Shown piece after piece: positions 7,962 through 16,427 of a stretch of 64,000 bases of DNA (its first letter is position 1; each line of letters begins with the position of its first letter). The position numbers were made by a program, and so were the translations under genes. The DNA comes from Amycolatopsis methanolica 239. Lineage in GTDB: Bacteria > Actinomycetota > Actinomycetes > Mycobacteriales > Pseudonocardiaceae. A model generated the notes under the pieces. The model saw nothing but the letters and a program-made list of their open reading frames with translations, searched no databases and was not told where the DNA came from. The DNA lies in contig NZ_CP009110.1 of NCBI RefSeq assembly GCF_000739085.1, positions 1,488,001 through 1,552,000 of the forward strand, read 5' to 3'.

Positions 7962-9875
7962 GTGAACGAGCAGATCGAACCTGCGACGGACGAGGGTTTC
8001 GAGGCCATCCTCGACTACCTGAAGGAGACGCGCGGTTTCGACTTCACCGGGTACAAGCGCAGCAGCCTCATGCGCCGCGTGGGACGCCGGATGAGCGTCA
8101 TCAGCTGCGAGGACTACGGAGACTACCTCGATCACCTGCAGGCCAACAGCGACGAGTTCGGCGCGCTGTTCAACACGATCCTGATCAACGTCACGAACTT
8201 CTTCCGCGACCCCGACGCGTGGGACTACCTGCAGTCGGACATCGTGCCGATGATCCTCGCCGAGCGCTCGCCCGACGACCAGATCCGGGTGTGGAGCGCG
8301 GGCTGCGCCTCCGGCGAGGAGGCCTACAGCCTGGCCATCGTGCTGGCTGAGAGTCTGGGACTGGAGCAGTTCCGGCAGCGGGTCAAGATCTACGCGACCG
8401 ACGTCGACGAGGAAGCGCTGGCCCAGGCCCGGCAGGCTGCCTACACCGCGAAGGACCTGGAAGACCTCCCGTCGGAGTACGTGCAGCGCTACTTCGAGCA
8501 CACCGCGGGCCGGTACGTCTTCCACAAGGACCTGCGGCGGTCGGTGATCTTCGGCCGCAACGACCTGGTCCAGGACGCGCCCATCTCCCGCATCGACCTG
8601 CTCGTCTGCCGCAACACCCTGATGTACTTCACGGCCGACACGCAGACGAACATCCTGCGGAAACTGCACTTCGCGCTCGTGCCGCGCGGGGTGCTGTTCA
8701 TGGGCAAGGCCGAAATGCTGCTGTCGCACAGCCGAATCTTCGACCCGGTGAACCTGCGGTACCGGATCTTCCGCAAGGTGCCGACCGGGATCCAGAACAC
8801 GTCGCCGTTCGGCCACCCGCTGATCCCGGAGCGCCGGAGCTCGCTGGAACAGGTCGACGAGCTGCGTGCCCTCACCTTCGACTCGAACCCGGTCGCGCAG
8901 GTCGTGGTGACGGCCGACGACGCACTCGCGCTGGCCAACCAGCAGGCGCAGCAGATCTTCACCCTGACCGATCGCGACATCGGCCGCCCGCTGCGCGACC
9001 TGGAGATCTCCTACCGGCCGGTCGAACTGCGGCCCTACATCGAACAGGTGCGCATGGAGCGGCGCGCCGTGCGGGTCAAGGACGTGGAGTGGCAGCGCGG
9101 GCCGGGTGAGGTGCTGGCGCTGGAACTGCACATCAGCCCGCTGATCTCGCTGTCCGACGACATCGTCGGTGTGTCGGTGGTGTTCCACGACGTCACCACG
9201 AACCACCGACTGCTGGCCGAGCTGGCGACCGCGAACCGGCAGCGCGAGAACGCCTACGAGGAGCTGCAGTCCACCACGGAGGAACTGGAGACGACGAACG
9301 AGGAACTGCAGTCCACGGTCGAGGAGCTGGAGACGACGAACGAGGAACTCCAGTCCACCAACGAGGAACTGGAGACCACGAACGAGGAACTCCAGTCCAC
9401 CAACGACGAGCTGCAGACGATCAACAACACGTTGCGGGACCGCACCAGCGAACTGGACGACGTCAACGAGTTCCTGGAGTCGGTCCTGACCTCGCTGCGG
9501 GCCGGCGTCGTGGTGGTGAACCAGCAGATGCGCGTGGTCGCCTGGAACGCGGGCGCGGAGGACCTGTGGGGACTGCGCTCGGAGGAGGCCGAGGGCGAGC
9601 ACCTGCTGAACCTCGACATCGGGCTGCCGGTGGCGGAGCTGCGCCCGGTGGTGCGGCCCGCGCTCGCCGACGCGTCCTTCACGGAGCAGGTCGTGCTGGA
9701 GGCGGTCAACCGGCGCGGCCGTTCGGTCACCGTCCGGATCGCCTGCGGCGCGTTGCGCAACCGCCGCGGTGAGTCGGCGGGCGCGATCCTGGTGATGGAA
9801 ACCCTCGACGGGATCTCGGACGCGCTGCCGGACGTCAAACAGGGAACGGCGCGAGGCGACGGGGACCGACGCTGA
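7962..9875 (+). CDS. CheR-type methyltransferase with coiled coil and PAS domain
   Basis: A 637-residue protein. An N-terminal CheR domain (about residues 10-270) has the SAM site VWSAGCASGEEAYSLA and the FGRNDLVQDAP and LLVCRNTLMYF motifs. A degenerate PAS-like stretch (about 285-410) is followed by a coiled coil made of four 14-residue repeats of the form EELQSTxEELETTN (bases 9258-9425). A second PAS-like domain (about 490-630) follows. It begins 18 bases after cheB and its 3' end overlaps the convergent STAS-HATPase gene by 41 bases. It probably links PAS sensing to glutamate methylation of an unknown partner. Confidence 0.88.
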   Translation: MNEQIEPATDEGFEAILDYLKETRGFDFTGYKRSSLMRRVGRRMSVISCEDYGDYLDHLQANSDEFGALFNTILINVTNFFRDPDAWDYLQSDIVPMILAERSPDDQIRVWSAGCASGEEAYSLAIVLAESLGLEQFRQRVKIYATDVDEEALAQARQAAYTAKDLEDLPSEYVQRYFEHTAGRYVFHKDLRRSVIFGRNDLVQDAPISRIDLLVCRNTLMYFTADTQTNILRKLHFALVPRGVLFMGKAEMLLSHSRIFDPVNLRYRIFRKVPTGIQNTSPFGHPLIPERRSSLEQVDELRALTFDSNPVAQVVVTADDALALANQQAQQIFTLTDRDIGRPLRDLEISYRPVELRPYIEQVRMERRAVRVKDVEWQRGPGEVLALELHISPLISLSDDIVGVSVVFHDVTTNHRLLAELATANRQRENAYEELQSTTEELETTNEELQSTVEELETTNEELQSTNEELETTNEELQSTNDELQTINNTLRDRTSELDDVNEFLESVLTSLRAGVVVVNQQMRVVAWNAGAEDLWGLRSEEAEGEHLLNLDIGLPVAELRPVVRPALADASFTEQVVLEAVNRRGRSVTVRIACGALRNRRGESAGAILVMETLDGISDALPDVKQGTARGDGDRR

Positions 9876-10674
9876 GCACGGCCCAGACGATCTTCCCGCC
9901 GTCCTGGGCGGGGGAGCAGCCCCAGGCCCGGGACAGTGCGGCGACGACCTGCAGGCCGTAGCCCTGCAGCCGGCCGCTCGGCCGCTGGCGCAGGACGGCC
10001 GGGTGCGCGTTCTCGTCCCGGACGGCGATGGTCAGGTAACCCGAGCGCAGCTCGAGCCGGACCTCCAGCGCCGTGCCCGCGTGTGTGATCGCGTTCTCGA
10101 CCAGTTCGGTGGCGATGCCGAGCGCGTCCTCCAGCCGGTGCCGGATGTTCCACTCGCGGCAGGTCTCCTGGACGAACGCCCGCGCGCCGTGCGAACTGCT
10201 GGGGAGCGGGAGGAAGACGGCCCTTCGCCGTCGCCGGGGCGGCGGTTCCGCCACCGCCTCGATCGCGGCGTGGAGGGAGGAGTGGACCGGGACGAACCGG
10301 CGGATGGCGCTGCCGGCGATCATCCGGTGCCGCTGCGGGTCGTGCGCGACGAGCAGCACCGGCACGGACGGCCACTCGTCGGTGCGCATCCGGACGGCGG
10401 AGAAGACCGCCAGCGCGGGTTCAGCGGCGATGTCGAGGTCGTCGACCTGTGCGATCAACGCCCGCGGCTGGTCCAGCGTCAGCTTGATCAGGTTGTCCCG
10501 CAGTTCCCCGTAGGTCAGGGCGTTCAGCCTGCCGGCGAGGTCGACGACAGTGCACCCCGCGACGTCCCGTTGCCGGATCAGAACCCATTCAGCGGTGCTC
10601 ATTCTCCCGACACCGCCTCCACACTTCTCGTCGGTCGTGTCAGCGGGGTGGATACCCGCCGGAGGGCCGGTCAT
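9835..10674 (-). CDS. STAS and HATPase (RsbW-like) fusion, anti-sigma regulatory protein
   Basis: Up to 279 residues. The first half, from MSTAEWVLIRQRD, is a STAS-like domain (CTVVDLAGRLNALTYGELRD). The second half is a histidine-kinase-like ATPase: the N box is ATELVENAITHAG and the G box GRLQGYGLQVVAAL. This pairing resembles actinobacterial anti-sigma kinases that bind STAS antagonists. The ATG at 10674 overlaps the stop of the tetR gene (ATGA), suggesting coupled translation; an internal ATG at 10602 sits just before the conserved domain and is a possible alternative. Purine-rich sequence lies too close to either start to decide. Confidence 0.8.
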   Translation of the reverse strand: MTGPPAGIHPADTTDEKCGGGVGRMSTAEWVLIRQRDVAGCTVVDLAGRLNALTYGELRDNLIKLTLDQPRALIAQVDDLDIAAEPALAVFSAVRMRTDEWPSVPVLLVAHDPQRHRMIAGSAIRRFVPVHSSLHAAIEAVAEPPPRRRRRAVFLPLPSSSHGARAFVQETCREWNIRHRLEDALGIATELVENAITHAGTALEVRLELRSGYLTIAVRDENAHPAVLRQRPSGRLQGYGLQVVAALSRAWGCSPAQDGGKIVWAVLSVGPRRLAPFPV

Positions 10675-11282
10675 TCCTCCCCATCGAACTCCTTGTGCGC
10701 CAATCCGCGCAACAGAGGGAGGAAAACTTCGTCGACAATCTCGGTAATCGTTTTCTCATCCATCTCCTTGTGGTGGAAGATCGCCTCCGCGCGGATGAGG
10801 TCGAGGGGGACCCGCGCGACGCGTGGGGTGATCTCGACGGGCGGGATTTCCCCGCGTGCCACGGCCCTGCGCACGATCGTTTCGAACGTCGGACGGTGTT
10901 TCGCGGCGGCGATCTGCTTGAGGAGCAAGGCGAAAACCTCGGGGTCGCGGAACGTTTCGCTCATCAGTCCGGCCAGCACATCGCGAGGCGTGTCGTGAAA
11001 ACGATGCGCCAACCGGTGCATGAATGCCGGCAAATCCGAGCGGAGGTCGCCGAGGTCCGGCAGGTTGTCGGCGTCCGGGATTCGACGGCGCCACGCGGCG
11101 AGGACCAGTTCGGGACGTCCGGGCCAGCGCCGGTAGACGACCGGTTTGCTGGTGCCCGCGCGGGCCGCGACGCCTTCCATGGTCAGTCTCGCGTACCCGA
11201 CCTCGACGAGTTCGGCCCACGCCGCGTCCAGGATCGCGGCCTCCAGCTCAGCCCCGTGGCGCCTCGACTTGGGCTCCGGCAC
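10671..11282 (-). CDS. TetR-family transcriptional regulator
   Basis: A 203-residue repressor. The N-terminal helix-turn-helix is AILDAAWAELVEVGYARLTMEGVAARAGTSKPVVYRRW, cut here as two stretches: residues about 14-33 and 34-52. The C-terminal ligand domain has no recognisable subtype. It is divergent from a two-gene ABC exporter at 11360, and a 25-base near-perfect dyad lies in the gap, so the exporter and its own operon are the likely targets. The following gene, a STAS-HATPase protein, starts in its stop codon. Confidence 0.88.
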   Translation of the reverse strand: MPEPKSRRHGAELEAAILDAAWAELVEVGYARLTMEGVAARAGTSKPVVYRRWPGRPELVLAAWRRRIPDADNLPDLGDLRSDLPAFMHRLAHRFHDTPRDVLAGLMSETFRDPEVFALLLKQIAAAKHRPTFETIVRRAVARGEIPPVEITPRVARVPLDLIRAEAIFHHKEMDEKTITEIVDEVFLPLLRGLAHKEFDGEE

Positions 11283-11289
11283 CCACCCT

Positions 11290-11314
11290 CCTAAAAAACG
11301 TTGCGTTTCTTAGG
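11290..11314. promoter_or_regulatory. Probable TetR operator
   Basis: An inverted repeat with 11-base arms, CCTAAAAAACG and CGTTTCTTAGG, separated by TTG, with one mismatched pair. It is AT-rich against its surroundings and lies 8 bases before the tetR start and 46 bases before the ABC exporter start. The size and position suit a TetR-family operator that controls both directions. Confidence 0.65.
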
Positions 11315-11359
11315 GGCGTAGCGCTACACAGCGGATACCGACCGTTCCTAGGGGGAAAC

Positions 11360-13093
11360 GTGCTCAACCGGATATTGCGGACATTCCTGCGTCCGTACTG
11401 GCGAGCGCTCGCCGCGGTGGTGGTGCTGCAGCTCGCGGGCACCATCGCGTCGCTGTACCTGCCGAGCCTCAACGCCGACATCATCGACCACGGCGTCGCC
11501 ACCGGCGACACCGGTTACATCCTCTCCGTCGGCGGGTGGATGCTGGCCGTGACGCTGCTGCAGATCGCCTGTTCCGTCGCGGCGGTGTACTTCGGCGCGC
11601 GCAGCGCGGCCGGTTTCGGGCGCGACGTGCGGGCCGCCGTCTTCCACCGGGTCGGCGGTTTCTCCGCGCGCGAGGTGGCGCAGTTCGGGGCGCCGTCGCT
11701 GATCACCCGCACCACCAACGACGTGCAGCAGGTGCAGCTGATCGTGGTGATGGGCTGCACGATCCTGATCGTGGCGCCGATCATGTGCGTCGGCGGCATC
11801 GTGCTCGCGCTGCGGCAGGACGCCGGGCTGTCCTGGCTGCTGCTGGTCGCGGTGCCGGTGCTGCTGGCGGCCATCGGGCTCGTGGTGTCGCGCATGGTGC
11901 CGCAGTTCCGGCTCATGCAGACCCGCATCGACCGCGTCAACCGGGTGCTGCGGGAACAGCTGTCGGGCATCCGCGTGGTGCGGGCGTTCGTGCGCGAACC
12001 GGACGAGGTGCGCCGGTTCGCTGTCGCGAACGACGAGCTGACCGTCACCGCGCTGCGCGTCGGCCGCCTGCAGGCGGTCATCTTCCCGACGGTGCTGCTG
12101 GTGATGAACGCCAGCAGCGTCGCCGTGCTGTGGTTCGGCGCCCACCGCGTGGCCGGCGGCGAAATCCAGATCGGGGCGCTCACGGCGTTTCTGAACTACC
12201 TGATCCAGATCCTCATGTCGGTCACCATGGCCACCTTCATCGCGACGATGATCCCCCGCGCGTCCGTGTGCGCGGAGCGCATCGCCGAGGTGCTGGACAC
12301 CGAGTCGTCGGTGCGGCCGCCGCTGCGCCCGGTGCGGGAGGTCGCCGAGCACGGCGTCGTCGAGTTCCAGGGGGTCGAATTCCGCTACCCGGGCGCGGAC
12401 GCACCGGTGCTGCGGGACATCGGTTTCCGCGCGGAGGCCGGGAAGACCACCGCGATCATCGGCAGCACCGGCGCAGGCAAGACCACGCTGCTGTCACTGG
12501 TGCCGCGGCTGTTCGACGCGACGGCGGGGCGCGTCCTGGTCGACGGCGTCGACGTGCGGGAACTCGACCCGGACGTGCTGTGGAGCCGGATCGGGCTGGT
12601 GCCGCAGCGGCCGTACCTGTTCACCGGCACCGTGGCGAGCAACCTGCGCTACGGGAAACCGGACGCCACCGACGAAGAACTGTGGCAGGCGCTGGAGATC
12701 GCGCAGGCGCGGGAGTTCGTGGCGGAGATGCCCGGCGGCCTGGACGCCCCGATCGCGCAGGGCGGCACGAACGTCTCCGGCGGGCAGCGGCAGCGGCTCG
12801 CGATCGCGCGGGCGCTGGTGCGCAAACCGGAGGTGTACCTGTTCGACGACTCGTTTTCGGCGCTCGACCTCGCCACTGACGCCCGGCTGCGCGCCGCGCT
12901 GGCCCCGCACACCGCGGAGGCGGCGGTGATCGTGGTGGCGCAACGGGTTTCCACGATCGTCGGCGCCGACCAGATCGTCGTGCTGGAGAACGGGGAGATC
13001 GTCGGGCTGGGCACGCACGCGGAGCTGCTGCGTGACTGCCCCACCTACCTCGAAATCGTGGAGTCCCAGCTCACCGCGGAGGAAGCGGCGTGA
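11360..13093 (+). CDS. ABC exporter half-transporter, degenerate-site subunit
   Basis: A 577-residue fused membrane-ATPase protein. Six hydrophobic segments occupy about residues 15-290, and the nucleotide-binding domain follows with Walker A GSTGAGKTTLL, signature VSGGQRQRLAIARAL and Walker B VYLFDDSFSALD. The Walker B ends in Asp where the catalytic Glu is expected, which marks the degenerate ATP site of a heterodimeric exporter. The GTG at 11360 has GGGGG 4 bases upstream. It overlaps the next half-transporter by 4 bases and is divergent from tetR. Confidence 0.9.
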   Translation: MLNRILRTFLRPYWRALAAVVVLQLAGTIASLYLPSLNADIIDHGVATGDTGYILSVGGWMLAVTLLQIACSVAAVYFGARSAAGFGRDVRAAVFHRVGGFSAREVAQFGAPSLITRTTNDVQQVQLIVVMGCTILIVAPIMCVGGIVLALRQDAGLSWLLLVAVPVLLAAIGLVVSRMVPQFRLMQTRIDRVNRVLREQLSGIRVVRAFVREPDEVRRFAVANDELTVTALRVGRLQAVIFPTVLLVMNASSVAVLWFGAHRVAGGEIQIGALTAFLNYLIQILMSVTMATFIATMIPRASVCAERIAEVLDTESSVRPPLRPVREVAEHGVVEFQGVEFRYPGADAPVLRDIGFRAEAGKTTAIIGSTGAGKTTLLSLVPRLFDATAGRVLVDGVDVRELDPDVLWSRIGLVPQRPYLFTGTVASNLRYGKPDATDEELWQALEIAQAREFVAEMPGGLDAPIAQGGTNVSGGQRQRLAIARALVRKPEVYLFDDSFSALDLATDARLRAALAPHTAEAAVIVVAQRVSTIVGADQIVVLENGEIVGLGTHAELLRDCPTYLEIVESQLTAEEAA

Positions 13094-15012
13094 CCAGACC
13101 AGGTTTCCCGGGCGCTCCCGCCGGGCCGGTGCGGAAGCCGAAGAGCTTCGGCGAGGGCGCCCGCCGCCTGATGGGCCGGCTGCGCCCGGAACGGCTCACG
13201 CTCGTGTTCGTGGTCGCGCTGGGGGTCGCGAGCGTCGCGTTCACCGTGGTGGGGCCGAAGATCCTCGGTCACGCCACCGACATCATCTTCGGCGGGTTCG
13301 TCTCCCGCCGCCTGCCCGCGGGCACCACCACCGAGCAGGCGATCGCGGCGGCCCGGGCGGAGGGCAACACCAACCTCGCCGACATGCTCGCGAGGATGGA
13401 CGTGGTGCCGGGCGCCGGCATCGACTTCGCCGCCCTAGGCCGGGTGCTGTCCTGGGTGCTGGTGCTGTACGTGGCGGCGTCGGTGTTCGGCTGGCTGCAG
13501 GGTTACCTGCTCAACGGCGCCGTGCAGCGCGTGGTGTACCGGCTGCGTGCGGACGTCGAGGCGAAGCTGCACCGGTTGCCGTTGCGGTACTTCGACGGTC
13601 AGCCGCGCGGGGAACTGCTGTCCCGCGTCACGAACGACATCGACAACATCGCGCTGACGCTGCAGCAGGCCCTGAGCCAGCTGCTCACGTCGCTGCTGTC
13701 GCTGATCGGCGTGCTGGTGATGATGTTCGTGGTGTCGCCGCTGCTCGCGGTGATCGCGTTGCTGGTGGTGCCCGCGTCGATCGTGCTGACCAGGGCGATC
13801 GGGAAGCGTTCGCAGAAGCTGTTCGTGGCGCAGTGGAAGCACACCGGCGCCCTCAACGCGCACATTGAGGAGGCGTTCAGCGGGCACGAGCTGGTCACGG
13901 TGTTCGGCCGGCGTCGCGAGGTGGAGCAGGAGTTCGGGCGCCGCAACGCCGACCTCTACCGGGCGGGCATGGGCGCGCAGTTCATCTCCGGGATCATCAT
14001 GCCGGCGATGATGTTCCTGTCGAACCTCAGCTACGTCGTGCTGGCCGTCGTCGGCGGGCTGCGGGTCGCGACGGGGACGATGACGCTCGGCGACGTGCAG
14101 GCGTTCCTGCAGTACTCGCGCCAGTTCACCCAGCCGCTGACCCAGGCCGCGTCGCTGGCGAACCTGCTGCAGTCCGGCGTCGCCTCCGCCGAGCGGGTTT
14201 TCGAGCTGCTCGACGCGGCGGAGCAGGAGCCGGACACCGCGTCCCCGGTCCTGCCGGAGCGGCGACGGGGCCGGGTGGAGTTCGAGCACGTGGACTTCTC
14301 CTACGACCCGCAGCGGCCGCTCATCGAGGACCTGTCGCTGGTCGCGGAGCCGGGGCAGACGGTGGCGATCGTCGGGCCGACCGGGGCCGGCAAGACCACG
14401 TTGGTGAACCTGATCATGCGGTTCTACGAGCTGGACGCCGGGCGGATCACGCTCGACGGCGTGGACATCACCGCGATGACCCGCGACGACCTGCGCGGCC
14501 AGACCGGCATGGTGCTGCAGGACACCTGGCTGTTCAACGGCACGATCCGGGACAACATCGCCTACGGCAACCCGTCGGCGACGCCGGAGCAGGTGGAGGC
14601 GGCCGCGCGGGCCACGTTCGTCGACCGGTTCGTGCGCAGCCTGCCCGACGGCTACGACACGGTGATCGACGACGAGGGCACCAACCTCAGCGCGGGGGAG
14701 AAGCAGCTGGTGACGATCGCGCGGGCGTTCCTCGCCGACCCGTCGCTGCTGATCCTCGACGAGGCCACCAGCTCGGTCGACACCCGCACCGAGGCGCTGC
14801 TGCAGCAGGCCATGGCGGCGCTGCGCACCGACCGGACGTCCTTCGTGATCGCGCACCGCCTGTCCACGATCCGCGACGCCGACCTCATCCTGGTGATGGA
14901 GTCGGGGCGGATCGTGGAGCAGGGCACGCACGAGGAGCTGCTCGACGCGGGCGGCGCCTACTACCGGCTGTACTCGGCGCAGTTCCGCAGCCCGGTGGAG
15001 GCGGCGACCTGA
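13090..15012 (+). CDS. ABC exporter half-transporter, canonical Walker B subunit
   Basis: A 640-residue partner of the preceding gene, starting in its stop codon (GTGA). It has a longer N-terminus, six membrane segments and an ATPase domain with Walker A GPTGAGKTTLV, a non-standard signature LSAGEKQLVTIARAF and Walker B LLILDEATSSVD with the catalytic Glu. Read together, the two proteins give one canonical ATP site (this Walker B with the partner's VSGGQ) and one degenerate site, as in TmrAB or TM287/288 type multidrug or lipid exporters. The substrate is unknown. Confidence 0.92.
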   Translation: MTRPGFPGAPAGPVRKPKSFGEGARRLMGRLRPERLTLVFVVALGVASVAFTVVGPKILGHATDIIFGGFVSRRLPAGTTTEQAIAAARAEGNTNLADMLARMDVVPGAGIDFAALGRVLSWVLVLYVAASVFGWLQGYLLNGAVQRVVYRLRADVEAKLHRLPLRYFDGQPRGELLSRVTNDIDNIALTLQQALSQLLTSLLSLIGVLVMMFVVSPLLAVIALLVVPASIVLTRAIGKRSQKLFVAQWKHTGALNAHIEEAFSGHELVTVFGRRREVEQEFGRRNADLYRAGMGAQFISGIIMPAMMFLSNLSYVVLAVVGGLRVATGTMTLGDVQAFLQYSRQFTQPLTQAASLANLLQSGVASAERVFELLDAAEQEPDTASPVLPERRRGRVEFEHVDFSYDPQRPLIEDLSLVAEPGQTVAIVGPTGAGKTTLVNLIMRFYELDAGRITLDGVDITAMTRDDLRGQTGMVLQDTWLFNGTIRDNIAYGNPSATPEQVEAAARATFVDRFVRSLPDGYDTVIDDEGTNLSAGEKQLVTIARAFLADPSLLILDEATSSVDTRTEALLQQAMAALRTDRTSFVIAHRLSTIRDADLILVMESGRIVEQGTHEELLDAGGAYYRLYSAQFRSPVEAAT

Positions 15013-15015
15013 CCG

Positions 15016-15649
15016 TCAGGGCGGCCTCGTCCCGCGACGAGGCCGCCCGCCCCGGCGGCGGCGATCACGACGGCGCCGAACGCGGTCGCGCCGGTCGCGA
15101 GGCCGGCGGCGTCGCTGAGGAACCCGGCGGCGAGCGGCAGGCCCGCGGCGGGCACGTAGCCTGGCGACGTTCTGCGCGGCGGTCGCCTCGGCGAGCCGGT
15201 TCGCCGGGACGCTCGCGTTGATCAGGGTGAGGCCGCCCGAACTGGCATGACCGGTCCCGGCGAGCACCGCGGCGACCGCCAGCAGGGCCGGCGACGAGGT
15301 CTGCAGCGAGACGACCAGCGCGACCATGCCGGCCGTGGTCGAGGCGGCGCCCGCGGGCGGTATCGCCCGCACCGGCAGGCCGCGCACCGCGAACTGAACG
15401 CCCGTCGCGCCGAGGAACATGACGAATGCGAGTGCCCCGGCGACGGCGCCGCCCACCGCGAGCCCGGTGAGGAACCGCGCGACCGCGAGCACGAGCACCG
15501 AACCTGCCGTCGCGAAGAGGACGCACGCCACGATGCCCAGCGCGAGCGCGGTCAGCAGGACCGGTTTGCGCCCGATCCGGTCCGAGAGCACGCCCGCGAC
15601 CGTCAGGACGCCGGCGGAGAAGCGAGGACCGGCCAGGTGGTGCGCTCAC
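15016..15649 (-). pseudogene. Broken MFS transporter gene
   Basis: The minus strand encodes MFS fragments in more than one frame. VLSDRIGRKPVLLTALALG is the loop 2-3 signature, and C-terminal helices follow (TSSPALLAVAAVLAGTGHAS, then ASVPANRLAEATAAQNVA). The frame then shifts near 15160 to LPAAGLPLAAGFLSDAAGL. The first one or two helices are missing, and about four middle helices appear deleted between the AVGGAVAG and ASTTAGMVAL stretches. A GTG at 15649 could be the old start. It was probably a divergent partner of the ArsR remnant next to it. Confidence 0.75.
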
Positions 15650-15954
15650 GATTCCGAACCAGTTCGCACGATCGCGGCACGCCCAGCGAGTCCACCAGCA
15701 GCTTCCGCACCATCCCCAGCCGCAGCGGCTCGCTCAGCACGGACAGCACCGCCTCCAGGCGGAGGTCCTCTCGGATCGACCGCCGGCAGTCGACGCTGAC
15801 CCACCACTTCAAGCTGCTGCGGGCCGGGGTGACGACCCAGCGGCAGTACGGCCTGGAGCGCCGCAGCGAGGTGCGGGGCGCCGACCTCGACGCCCGGTTC
15901 CCGGGGCTGCTCGACCTGGGGCGGAACTGGGAGCCGCCTACAGCGGCAGCTTGA
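15640..15954 (+). pseudogene. ArsR-family regulator gene broken by an internal inversion
   Basis: The C-terminal half is on the plus strand from about 15775: DRRQSTLTHHFKLLRAGVTT, then the ending DLDARFPGLLDLGRNW. The N-terminal half is on the minus strand at about 15649-15778: REDLRLEAVLSVLSEPLRLG, then MVRKLLVDSLGVPRSC. Re-inverting that segment of roughly 130 bases places the two halves in the normal order of an ArsR/winged-helix regulator, with one further single-base frameshift needed near the GAACTGG stretch. Its 3' end overlaps the convergent acetyltransferase gene by 17 bases. Confidence 0.7.
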
Positions 15955-16387
15955 ACCCGAGGTGGGTGGCCTCGAAGCCGAGCCGCTCGTAGAAGCGGTG
16001 CGCGCGGGTGCGGGAGGCGTCGGAGGTGAACTGCACCAGCGTGCAGCCCCGCCGCCGGGACTCCTCGACCGCCCACTCCATCAGTGCCGCCCCGAGCCCG
16101 CCCCCGCGCTGGTCGGACCGCACCCGCACGCCTTCGACCAGCGCGCGCGTCGCGCCGCGGCGGGACAGGCCCGGGATGAACGTCAGCTGCAGCGTGCCCA
16201 CCACGTCGCCGTCCCGTTCGGCGACCACCAGCAGCTGGCCGGGGTCGGCGTCGATCGCCTCGAACGCCCGCAGGTAGGCCGGGTCACCGGGCGCCTCCCG
16301 CTGCGCGCCGAGGTGGTCGTCGGCCAGCATCGCCACGATCTCCTCGACATCGGAGCGCCGAGCACGTCTAATGTGGATCTCACTCAC
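15938..16387 (-). CDS. GNAT-family N-acetyltransferase
   Basis: A 149-residue acetyltransferase starting VSEIHIRRARRSD. The acetyl-CoA site is VEGVRVRSDQRGGGLGAALM, with the usual C-terminal RTRAHRFYERLGFEATHLGF. The GTG at 16387 was chosen over longer forms because the GNAT fold begins there. It is divergent from the acyl-CoA synthetase 40 bases away. The acceptor substrate is unknown. Confidence 0.85.
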   Translation of the reverse strand: MSEIHIRRARRSDVEEIVAMLADDHLGAQREAPGDPAYLRAFEAIDADPGQLLVVAERDGDVVGTLQLTFIPGLSRRGATRALVEGVRVRSDQRGGGLGAALMEWAVEESRRRGCTLVQFTSDASRTRAHRFYERLGFEATHLGFKLPL

Positions 16388-16427
16388 GACAGTCGAGTAT
16401 GGCACCGGCGCCGAAGGAGGAGTCCCC

